This document shows positions 27,520 through 34,275 of a stretch of 49,270 nt of DNA, piece by piece; position 1 is the stretch's first letter, and each line of letters begins with the position of its first letter. The notes below the pieces were generated by a model. It had not been told where the DNA came from. It made no database searches and was given only the letters and a program-made list of their open reading frames with translations. Position numbers and translations under genes: made by a program. The stretch lies in assembly GCA_964636665.1 (NCBI GenBank), contig CAZWVT010000008.1:1-49270 (forward strand), in the 5' to 3' direction. Source of the stretch: JAAYLC01 sp964636665. Lineage in GTDB: Bacteria > Bacteroidota > Bacteroidia > Flavobacteriales > Flavobacteriaceae.

Positions 27520-27551
27520 TTTGTACAATCATTATCAAACGCTTACTTTTG
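27520..27551 (+). promoter_or_regulatory. Promoter of the amino-acid dehydrogenase gene
   Basis: TTTG (27520-27523), 20 nt, then a perfect -7 box TACTTTTG (27544-27551). The expected start of transcription is near 27558, 29 nt before the ATG at 27587. Confidence 0.75.
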
Positions 27552-27586
27552 TACCCTTTATAATACTTTTCTTAAACAATCGGAAT

Positions 27587-28690
27587 ATGACTACTGAAAC
27601 AATTCAGGGAGAAGACCTTCAAAAAATAAGTCCCGTGTTTGGTCAGCTTTCTTTTGATAATCACGAACAAGTTGTTTTTTGTTTTGACAAAGATACTGGT
27701 TTAAAAGCAATAATCGGGATTCATAATACGGTTTTAGGACCTGCATTGGGCGGTACTCGAATGTGGAATTATCAAAGTGAATCAGAAGCGCTGAACGACG
27801 TGTTGCGATTGTCACGCGGAATGACCTATAAGAGTGCCGTAACCGGTTTGGATCTCGGTGGCGGGAAAGCTGTGATTATCGGAGATGCCAAAAAACAAAA
27901 GACGCCGGAATTGATGAAAAAATTCGGGGAATTTGTCGATGGACTTGGCGGAAAATACATTACTGCCGAAGATGTGGGAATGGAAACCGATGATATGGAT
28001 TTGATTCGTACGATAACACCTCACGTAGTCGGACTTTCCGAAGCCAAAGGAGGAAAAGGAAATCCTTCGCCCATAACTGCACACGGGGTTTATATGGGAA
28101 TGAAAGCTGCTGCAAAATTTGCTTTTGGTACCGATGATTTAAAAGGGAGAAAAATTTATGTACAAGGCGTGGGGCATGTTGGAGAAGCCTTGGTTCAAAA
28201 GTTAAGGTCAGAAGACGCAGATGTTTATATTACCGATATCAACCGAAACCGAATGGAAGAAGTTCGCAATAAGTACGGAGCGATTATTTATGAAGGCACA
28301 ACGCTTTATGACGAAACGATGGATATTTATGCTCCTTGTGCGCTGGGAGCAACATTGAATGACAAAACCATTCCGATGCTAAAGGCCAAAGTGGTTGCAG
28401 GTGCAGCCAACAACCAACTTGCCGAAGAACATAGACACGGTGAAATGTTGCGAAAAAAAGGCATTGTTTACGCTCCGGACTTTCTGATTAATGCAGGAGG
28501 AATTATCAATGTTTATGGAGAGATTCACAACTACGGATTGGATGAATCCCTGCGTCGTACAGAAAATATTTACAACACTACCTTGGAAATTCTCAAACAA
28601 TCCGAAAATAATAAAATAACTACTTATCAAGCTGCATTTCAAGTAGCCCAAAATCGCATTGACGCCAAAAGTAAAGAATTAGGACGTTAA
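27587..28690 (+). CDS. Leucine/phenylalanine/valine dehydrogenase
   Basis: A 367-aa NAD-dependent amino-acid dehydrogenase starting MTTETIQGEDL. A TTG-initiated extension to 27521 is ruled out because the promoter lies in it. Family marks: GGTRMW near 56, Lys82 in GMTYKSAV, GLDLGGGKAVI with Lys94, TAEDVGM, the NAD-binding GVGHVGEALV near 190 and PCALGATLN. It would deaminate branched-chain or aromatic amino acids to 2-oxo acids reversibly, feeding branched fatty acid or energy metabolism. Which amino acid is preferred is not clear. nusB follows 19 bp later. Confidence 0.93.
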   Translation: MTTETIQGEDLQKISPVFGQLSFDNHEQVVFCFDKDTGLKAIIGIHNTVLGPALGGTRMWNYQSESEALNDVLRLSRGMTYKSAVTGLDLGGGKAVIIGDAKKQKTPELMKKFGEFVDGLGGKYITAEDVGMETDDMDLIRTITPHVVGLSEAKGGKGNPSPITAHGVYMGMKAAAKFAFGTDDLKGRKIYVQGVGHVGEALVQKLRSEDADVYITDINRNRMEEVRNKYGAIIYEGTTLYDETMDIYAPCALGATLNDKTIPMLKAKVVAGAANNQLAEEHRHGEMLRKKGIVYAPDFLINAGGIINVYGEIHNYGLDESLRRTENIYNTTLEILKQSENNKITTYQAAFQVAQNRIDAKSKELGR

Positions 28691-28709
28691 TAGGTTTTTT
28701 TAGAATAAT

Positions 28710-29660
28710 ATGTTAACAAGAAGACACATACGCATTAAGGTCATGCAATCGGTTTATGCATATAACCAATCTATAAACCAAGAACCTGCGACCCAAGAGA
28801 AGTTTTTAAATTACAGTATCGAACAAATGGGCGATTTGTACAGCTTGATGCTGCGACTTATCGTTTCTGTTCGCAATCAGGCACAGGAATATATGGAGCG
28901 TTCCAGTCAGAAGTTTTTTGCCACTGAAACGGAAAAAAATCCAAGCCGGAATTTTGTGGACAACCAAATTGTAAATTTATTGGCTGAAAATGCCGGTTTT
29001 AATGAGTTTGTTGAAAAAAGAAAACTCGATTATTGGAATATGGATTCTGAATATGTGAGTATTCTTTTCAATGAATTAAAAGATATGGATTGGTATCTTG
29101 AGTATCTCAAACTTAAAAATCCGACTTTAAAAAATGATCGTGATTTTGTTTTACAGCTCTACAAAGAAATCATAGCTCCCAATGACAAGTTGTACGATTA
29201 TTTGGAAGACAAACGACTGACCTGGATTGACGATTTTCCGATTGTAAATACTGCAATTGTAAAAATGTTAGAGAAAATCAATGCCAAGAATGCGACCCAA
29301 CATTTGGTTCCGGATTTGTACAAACACGATGACGACCGTGAATTTTCGCGTGAGCTGTTCCGCAAAGTAATTTTAAACGAGCAATTGCTAAACGAGGAAA
29401 TAAAAGGACGGACTCCCAATTGGGATCAAGACCGTATTGCTGAAATTGATATGATTATCCTGAGAATGGGAATTGCCGAATTTTTATTTTTTCCATCGAT
29501 TCCGGTTCGTGCGACTATCAATGAATACTTGGAAATTGCCAAGGAATATTCCACGCCCAAGAGCCGTATTTTTATAAATGGAATATTAGACAAGGTTGTA
29601 AAAGAATTCACGGCACAAAAGCGATTAAATAAAATCGGACGCGGTTTGCAGGAAAAATAA
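28710..29660 (+). CDS. nusB: Transcription antitermination factor NusB, long form
   Basis: A 316-aa protein, about twice the length of E. coli NusB, as is usual in Bacteroidota. The opening MLTRRHIRIKVMQSVYAY is the RNA-binding arm of NusB. A lineage-specific helical insert follows, and the canonical C-terminal part is recognisable in AEIDMIILRMGIAEFLFF, then VRATINEYLEIAKEYS and FINGILDKV. It acts with NusA, NusE and NusG at rRNA boxA sites. It is followed by DUF1573 and yajC, but a good separate promoter for those lies in its last codons. Confidence 0.93.
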   Translation: MLTRRHIRIKVMQSVYAYNQSINQEPATQEKFLNYSIEQMGDLYSLMLRLIVSVRNQAQEYMERSSQKFFATETEKNPSRNFVDNQIVNLLAENAGFNEFVEKRKLDYWNMDSEYVSILFNELKDMDWYLEYLKLKNPTLKNDRDFVLQLYKEIIAPNDKLYDYLEDKRLTWIDDFPIVNTAIVKMLEKINAKNATQHLVPDLYKHDDDREFSRELFRKVILNEQLLNEEIKGRTPNWDQDRIAEIDMIILRMGIAEFLFFPSIPVRATINEYLEIAKEYSTPKSRIFINGILDKVVKEFTAQKRLNKIGRGLQEK

Positions 29661-29675
29661 AATTGATTACTTTTG
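29645..29675 (+). promoter_or_regulatory. Promoter of the DUF1573-yajC pair
   Basis: TTTG (29645-29648, inside the nusB end), 19 nt, then TACTTTTG (29668-29675), a perfect Bacteroidetes promoter. Transcription would start near 29682, about 25 nt before the ATG at 29707. Confidence 0.7.
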
Positions 29676-29706
29676 ACAATTCTGAAAAATTAAAACAAAA
29701 TTTATT

Positions 29707-30171
29707 ATGAGAAAATCAATTGTTGTAATGGCATTGATGTCTGTATTTGCACTTTATTCGTGTAAAGACAATGCGGCAGACAAAGTAAATGAAGAAAACG
29801 TAGCAGCAACTGCGGAAAAAGATGCTGAATCAGGAAAATTTCCTGTAATGACTTTTGCCGAAGAAGAATATGACTTCGGAACTATTGAAAGAGGAACTCG
29901 TGTTGAGCATACTTTTAAATTTACAAACACCGGAGATGCGCCATTAACCATAGTAAATGCGCGAAGCAGCTGCGGATGTACAGTGCCTGATTGGACCAGA
30001 ACACCGATTGCTCCCGGCGAGCAAGGAGAGTTGTTGGTTAAATTTGACGGAAGCGGTCAGAATCAAGTAACCAAAACAGTAACCATCACAGCTAATACCG
30101 AAAAAGGAACTGAGCACGTGCGAATCAAAGCATTTGTAAGTCCTCAGAATGCTACTAGTTCGGTAAACTAA
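29707..30171 (+). CDS. DUF1573 lipoprotein
   Basis: A 154-aa predicted lipoprotein: the signal peptide ends in ALYSC with Cys19. A short acidic linker leads to one DUF1573 domain (EEYDFGTIERGTRVEHTF, SSCGCTVPDW, IAPGEQGELLVKFD), an immunoglobulin-like fold. The SSCGC motif is typical. It is extracytoplasmic; the function is unknown. yajC begins 26 bp later and the pair is a common arrangement in this lineage. Confidence 0.9.
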   Translation: MRKSIVVMALMSVFALYSCKDNAADKVNEENVAATAEKDAESGKFPVMTFAEEEYDFGTIERGTRVEHTFKFTNTGDAPLTIVNARSSCGCTVPDWTRTPIAPGEQGELLVKFDGSGQNQVTKTVTITANTEKGTEHVRIKAFVSPQNATSSVN

Positions 30172-30197
30172 ATTATTAACTTTTAAGAATATTATAC

Positions 30198-30482
30198 GTG
30201 GAAGGCATTTCAGGTTTTTTACCGCTCATACTGCTTTTTTTGGTGATGTATCTTTTTTTGATACGTCCCCAGATGCAAAAAGCAAAAAAAGAAAAGAAGT
30301 TTGTCAATGAATTAACTAAAGGAATACGCGTAGTAACCATTGGTGGCGTTCATGGAAAATTAATCGATGTTTTCGATGACGGAACCTGTCTGATAGACAT
30401 AGGAGCGGGTCGCGTAAAATTTGAAAAAGCAGCCATCTCCATGGAAAAGACAACGCAACTAAATGCTCCTGAAAAGAAGTAG
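30198..30482 (+). CDS. yajC: Preprotein translocase subunit YajC
   Basis: A 94-aa single-span inner-membrane protein that joins SecDF and YidC. It starts with GTG (30198), giving MEGISGFLPLILLFLVMY and the family's FLIRPQMQKAKKEKKF after the helix. The rest is the cytoplasmic domain (RVVTIGGVHGKLIDV). It is the last gene of the DUF1573-yajC unit and is followed by a strong terminator. Confidence 0.95.
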   Translation: MEGISGFLPLILLFLVMYLFLIRPQMQKAKKEKKFVNELTKGIRVVTIGGVHGKLIDVFDDGTCLIDIGAGRVKFEKAAISMEKTTQLNAPEKK

Positions 30483-30511
30483 TTGAAGTAGTCGCTAAAT
30501 ATTGCCTATAT

Positions 30512-30548
30512 AAAGCCTCCTTTCGGTTCTTCGGAAGGGGGCTTTTTT
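30512..30548 (+). terminator. Terminator of yajC
   Basis: The arms AAAGCCTCCTTTC (30512-30524) and GGAAGGGGGCTTT (30533-30545) pair over 13 bp with some G-T pairs, and a T-run follows on the plus strand. Confidence 0.85.
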
Positions 30549-30615
30549 TGGTTGGCTACATTGTGAGATTTAACACACTTTCAGAAATCTATCATTAACT
30601 TCATTAAGATTTGTG

Positions 30616-30648
30616 CCGTTTTTTTCTATTTGAGAGAAACGGTTTTTT
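30616..30648 (+). terminator. Second plus-strand terminator-like hairpin
   Basis: The arms CCGTTT (30616-30621) and AAACGG (30637-30642) are followed by six Ts. It lies between yajC and the CRISPR array and would stop read-through into the array on the plus strand. Confidence 0.55.
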
Positions 30649-30674
30649 ATTAATATAACCTATAAAATATTTTC

Positions 30675-30708
30675 AAAATAAAAACGAGGCAAACTTGCGA
30701 ATGCCCCG
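30675..30708 (-). terminator. Minus-strand terminator at the left end of the CRISPR array
   Basis: Minus-strand arms CGGGGCA (30708-30702) and TGCCTCG (30691-30685), a 10-nt loop and the run TTTTTATTTT. It is G+C-rich in an A+T-rich setting and has a T-run only on the minus strand, so the array is most likely transcribed on the minus strand. Confidence 0.65.
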
Positions 30709-30720
30709 TAGTAAATGTTT

Positions 30721-31034
30721 TCACAACGGTATTACAGCATTGTTCGGATTTGGAAAGTTGTAAATCATCGTAAAATTAGAACTTTTGAAAGCAATTCACA
30801 ACGGTATAATCGAAGCGAAAGCGAATTACAGAGTTGTAAATCATCGTAAAATTAGAACTTTTGAAAGCAATTCACAACTTGCGTTCCTGTTGTGATATTG
30901 GAAGTAGTGTTGTAAATCATCGTAAAATTAGAACTTTTGAAAGCAATTCACAACTCTAATCGCTGACGGTACATATTCCAGAAAGTTGTAACGTAACTCT
31001 GTAAAATTACAAATCTTTGAAAGCTTAATCAATT
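30721..31034 (-). CRISPR. Orphan CRISPR array, type II-C-like repeats
   Basis: Three identical 46-nt repeats lie at 30757-30802, 30833-30878 and 30909-30954. On the plus strand they start GTTGTAAATCATCG and end GAAAGCAATTCACAAC. Spacers at 30803-30832, 30879-30908 and 30955-30984 are exactly 30 nt and unrelated. On the left, TCACAAC (30721-30727) keeps only the last 7 bases of a repeat and is followed by a 29-nt spacer-like gap. On the right, 30985 to about 31034 is a decayed repeat that keeps GTTGTAA, GTAAAATTA and TTTGAAAGC. Repeat length, spacer length and the GTTGTGAATTGCTTTC reading on the minus strand fit Bacteroidota type II-C arrays. No cas9, cas1 or cas2 is present. Confidence 0.9.
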
Positions 31035-31123
31035 GAGCTTGGAGTATTCATTTGCCATTGCTCGTCCTCAATAATTTAGGAATTAGCACTTGACTTGTGC
31101 CAGCTTCGAGATTCAGCGCAGCT

Positions 31124-31138
31124 AAAGCAATTTACAAC
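31124..31138 (-). repeat. Half CRISPR repeat outside the array
   Basis: Plus-strand AAAGCAATTTACAAC differs by one base from the last 15 bases of the array repeat (AAAGCAATTCACAAC). It lies 90 bp right of the decayed terminal repeat, without a matching second half. It is either an eroded repeat or an anti-repeat-like segment: it would pair with crRNA over 15 bp, one of them a G-U pair. Confidence 0.5.
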
Positions 31139-31240
31139 GAATGAAATCTTTATTTCATTGTTTATATTGCTATTATTGACTAATGAGGTCATTTGAGTAA
31201 TAACAATTTGATTGAGTTGGAGGAGTCTTTCCGATTGGCT

Positions 31241-31460
31241 TTATCCTTCACGAATTGGTACGGCGTTGATGCTGCCCACAACGGGAAGTCTTGCTTTGGT
31301 TTTAAAGTGACCAAATTCGACCACTTTAAAGTCGGAGTTGGAAAATTCTTTGAATCGAAATAGTTTCAATTTATCTATAACAAATCTCAACAAAATAAAA
31401 AAAGGCTTACCAATTAAGATAAACCTCGTCAATGAAATATGAACGGTTGGCAGTACCGGT
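31241..31460 (-). other. Coding-like remnant of unknown origin
   Basis: A minus-strand frame ends at 31241 with ARLPVVGSINAVPIREG, preceded by FRFKEFSNSDFKVVEFGHF. It is open back to 31549 but there runs into the DUF4870-like gene, and there is no good start between. It may be the tail of a lost gene or chance. The rest of 31035-31240 shows only a small A+T hairpin (31140-31159) and the half repeat. Confidence 0.3.
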
Positions 31461-31808
31461 TTAACCGATTCCTTTAAACCATTCTTGGTATTTTTTTCCC
31501 AAAACCGGAACGGGATTCCAGCTGCCGTTAATGGCGCCGAATAACCCAATAATCCATAAGATTACTAAAAATATTGAACCGAATATTGAGATAATCCATC
31601 CTAAAATCGGAATGACATTGATGACGCTTAAGGCCAATCCGGTAATGCCGATTCCAATAGCCTGACGAATGTGGAATGAAGCAAAAGTATTTTTCTTTTC
31701 ATTGTTCATTACAAAAGCAATGATTAATCCAATTAAGGTCAAATATGCAATGATTGCAATGGTTTTTCCTTCTGAGACGTCGTTAAGTGTGTTTTCTTTT
31801 GTTTCCAT
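31461..31808 (-). CDS. DUF4870-like small membrane protein
   Basis: A 115-aa protein starting METKENTLNDVSEGK (31808; an upstream in-frame ATG would add 12 unlikely residues). It has three or four hydrophobic spans: IAIIAYLTLIGLIIAFVM, then SFHIRQAIGIGI and the spans around VIPILGWIISIFGSIF and VILWIIGLFGAI. The TFASFHIRQAIG motif between spans is typical of the DUF4870/Tic20-like group. Function unknown. It is the only intact gene between the CRISPR array and the plus-strand run starting at 32011. Confidence 0.85.
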   Translation of the reverse strand: METKENTLNDVSEGKTIAIIAYLTLIGLIIAFVMNNEKKNTFASFHIRQAIGIGITGLALSVINVIPILGWIISIFGSIFLVILWIIGLFGAINGSWNPVPVLGKKYQEWFKGIG

Positions 31809-31985
31809 AAATAATATTTTTAATTTGGTTATTACTACTCGCACAAATTACATAATTTTTATGGTATAAACTTTAAAAGAAATTTTTTTAACCTCTCGGC
31901 TTCACTCAAAGGAACAAGATGTGCACCCGTAGAAATATGCTAAAGAGTTTTGGATTTTGTTAAGCTGTGTAAAATCAAAAACCGT

Positions 31986-31993
31986 TACCTTTG
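31986..31993 (+). promoter_or_regulatory. -7 box TACCTTTG
   Basis: A perfect -7 match 17 nt before the ATG at 32011. No TTG box stands at the usual distance. Its position inside the in-frame upstream extension supports the start at 32011. Confidence 0.45.
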
Positions 31994-32010
31994 ATAAAAA
32001 GCCGGTTGTT

Positions 32011-32319
32011 ATGACAAATTCTCAACGATTTAAATTTCCGAAAACAGTGCTTTTTGGCATCTCGGTCTTGTATATTGTGGTCTTATTTGTGACTTATTTT
32101 GTTTACTATCAAGAACCTATGGAAAAATGTGCGATGCGTTTGCTTGGGATGCAAGTGGTTGCGTTTGGCGTTCAAATTCTTTTAAATTACATCAACTATC
32201 ATTCTAAAAATAAAATTGTGGTTTTGCTCACACTGTTTATAAGCAGCATCGTCTTTGCCGGCGTGTTGTCATCATTTTTTAATTTTAATTTGATGTGTAA
32301 TTTATTTCCGATGCCTTGA
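32011..32319 (+). CDS. Small four-helix membrane protein, function unknown
   Basis: A 102-aa protein (start MTNSQRFKFPK). Hydrophobic spans cover roughly residues 13-30, 45-60 and 68-90, with YYQEPMEKCAMR between the first two. I recognise no family. Its stop codon TGA overlaps the TTG start of the next gene, a glycosyltransferase, so the two are translationally coupled. This suggests a role near the membrane in the same glycan-related process. Confidence 0.7.
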   Translation: MTNSQRFKFPKTVLFGISVLYIVVLFVTYFVYYQEPMEKCAMRLLGMQVVAFGVQILLNYINYHSKNKIVVLLTLFISSIVFAGVLSSFFNFNLMCNLFPMP

Positions 32320-33548
32320 AACATTCTTTAAATAAACTTCTTGTCATCGGTCATACTTTTCCGGAGCCTTCTACAACCGCCGCCGGTAGCAGGATGATGC
32401 AACTAATCTCAATGTTTCAAAATTGGGAATGGAAAATAACTTTCGCTGCCGCAGCAACAAAAACACCTTATTCGGAAGATTTAAAGTTACAAGGAATTTA
32501 CGTGGAACAAATTTTTTTGAATGACGATGCTTTTGATAAATTTATAAAAGAACTGCAACCGGATGTTGTGTTGTTCGATCGATTTATCACCGAAGAGCAA
32601 TTCGGTTGGCGCGTTTCTGAAAACGTCTCTGATGCCCTACGGATTTTGGATACAGAAGATTTGCATTTTCTCCGGAAAGCGAGGGAAGAAGCAGTAAGGA
32701 AAGGGATGGCAAATCCAAATTTGCATACAGAATTGGCAAAACGGGAAATCGGTTCAATTTTACGTTCGGATTTATCGCTGATTATTTCCGAAGAAGAAAT
32801 GGATGTTCTGAAGGATACTTTTCAAATTTCAAAAGATTTGTTACACTACCTGCCTTTTTTATTGGAAAATACAATCGATGAAAGTCCTGCTTTTGAAGAA
32901 CGAAAACATTTTATGACTATCGGAAATCTCAAGCATGCGCCAAATGTCGATGCTGTTATGATGTTAAAACAAAAATGGTCGGAAATACGGCGGAAGCTTC
33001 CTAAAACGGAATGTCATGTGTATGGAAATTATGCAGATTCTAAAATATTAAATTTATCAAATTCAAAAGATGGTTTTGTAATTAAAGGATGGACGCCGGA
33101 CTTGCGGGAGATGATGGAAAATTATCGTGTACTGCTTGCGCCAATAAGATTCGGAGCCGGTTTAAAAGGAAAAATAATCGACGGGTTTCAGTACGGTTTA
33201 CCATCTGTAACAACAGCCGTGGGAGCAGAGGGAATTCCCGGAAATTGTGATTTCGGAGGAATAATTTCTGAACTTGATGATTTTTCTAATGCTGCGGTGA
33301 AATTGTATTCCAATAAAACAAAATGGGAAAATGCTCAAAAAAATGGATATACAATCTTATATAAACGTTTTCAGAAAAAGATGTTTCAGGATAATTTTCA
33401 TCATAAAATAAAAACACTTTCAAATTCCCTTGATTCACATCGCAATAAAAATTTTATCGGACAGATTTTACACCACAATTTATATCAGCGTACGAAGTTT
33501 ATGAGTAAATGGATTATGGAAAAAAATAAAAATCAGACTGAAAATTGA
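32316..33548 (+). CDS. Glycosyltransferase, GT4-like
   Basis: A 410-aa protein beginning with TTG (32316) as MKHSLNKLLVIGHTFPEPS; the TTGA overlap with the previous stop decides this start. The N-terminal Rossmann half has SRMMQLISMFQNWEWKITF. The C-terminal half has the donor-binding features of family 4 enzymes: FMTIGNLKHAPNVDAVM, CHVYGNYADSK, IKGWTPDLREMM and RFGAGLKGKIIDGFQYGLP. Substrates are unknown. It sits between a small membrane protein and a SanA-like gene; all three overlap or nearly touch, which suggests one envelope-glycan unit. Confidence 0.87.
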   Translation: MKHSLNKLLVIGHTFPEPSTTAAGSRMMQLISMFQNWEWKITFAAAATKTPYSEDLKLQGIYVEQIFLNDDAFDKFIKELQPDVVLFDRFITEEQFGWRVSENVSDALRILDTEDLHFLRKAREEAVRKGMANPNLHTELAKREIGSILRSDLSLIISEEEMDVLKDTFQISKDLLHYLPFLLENTIDESPAFEERKHFMTIGNLKHAPNVDAVMMLKQKWSEIRRKLPKTECHVYGNYADSKILNLSNSKDGFVIKGWTPDLREMMENYRVLLAPIRFGAGLKGKIIDGFQYGLPSVTTAVGAEGIPGNCDFGGIISELDDFSNAAVKLYSNKTKWENAQKNGYTILYKRFQKKMFQDNFHHKIKTLSNSLDSHRNKNFIGQILHHNLYQRTKFMSKWIMEKNKNQTEN

Positions 33549-33555
33549 ATTGAAA

Positions 33556-34218
33556 ATGTTACTTCTTAAAAGAATCGGTTTTACGCTTATTATTCCGGGA
33601 ATGATTTTTCTGCTGATTGTTGTTGTCACGAACCGCATTGTGACAAATGCTGCATCGGGGAAAACTTATGACGATATTGCTAAAGTTCCGGAATATCATG
33701 TGGGAGTGCTTTTGGGTACCAGCAAATTTTATAAAAACGGCGGTATCAATTTATATTTTCAGTATCGGATGGATGCTGCGGAAAGACTGTATAAAACAGG
33801 TAAAATTTCATATATTTTAGTGAGCGGCGATAATGGAACGATGTCATACAACGAACCGGAAACAATCAAAAGAGAATTGATAAAGAGAGGAATTCCGAAA
33901 GATGCGATTGTTTTGGATTATGCCGGATTCAGAACATTGGATTCGATGATTCGGGCAAAGGAAATTTTTGGATTGAAAGAATTTATCATTATTTCGCAAC
34001 GTTTTCACAACGAACGCGCCATTTATCTCGCTCATAAACATGGAATGAATGCCGTTGGTTTTAATGCAAAAGATGTTGAAGGTTCCGGAGGATTAAGAAT
34101 TAAAATCAGAGAATATTTTGCGCGAACCAAAGCTTTTTTGGATATTTTATTTAATGTGGAACCAAAATATTACGGAGAAAAAATTGAAATTCCCCGCCTG
34201 ACAAAGCACAACCCTTGA
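33556..34218 (+). CDS. sanA: SanA-like DUF218 membrane protein
   Basis: About 220 aa (start MLLLKRIGFTLI; a TTG two codons upstream is possible). One N-terminal transmembrane helix (residues 6-26) is followed by a DUF218 domain: GVLLGTSKF, YRMDAAERLYKTG, ILVSGDNG, GIPKDAIVLDYAGFRTLDS and IIISQRFHNERAIYLA. E. coli SanA affects envelope permeability (vancomycin exclusion at high temperature). It starts 7 bp after the glycosyltransferase gene. An envelope role is likely; the reaction is unknown. Confidence 0.88.
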   Translation: MLLLKRIGFTLIIPGMIFLLIVVVTNRIVTNAASGKTYDDIAKVPEYHVGVLLGTSKFYKNGGINLYFQYRMDAAERLYKTGKISYILVSGDNGTMSYNEPETIKRELIKRGIPKDAIVLDYAGFRTLDSMIRAKEIFGLKEFIIISQRFHNERAIYLAHKHGMNAVGFNAKDVEGSGGLRIKIREYFARTKAFLDILFNVEPKYYGEKIEIPRLTKHNP

Positions 34219-34275
34219 ATTGCTGTAATTTTAAAGGATGTGTAACGTCTAATTGTTATCAGGTTAAAACTTATT

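Noticed and set aside
31140..31159. Hairpin AATGAAAT-CTTT-ATTTCATT right of the half CRISPR repeat
   Set aside because: A+T-only stem with no T-run; considered as a tracrRNA terminator but too weak.
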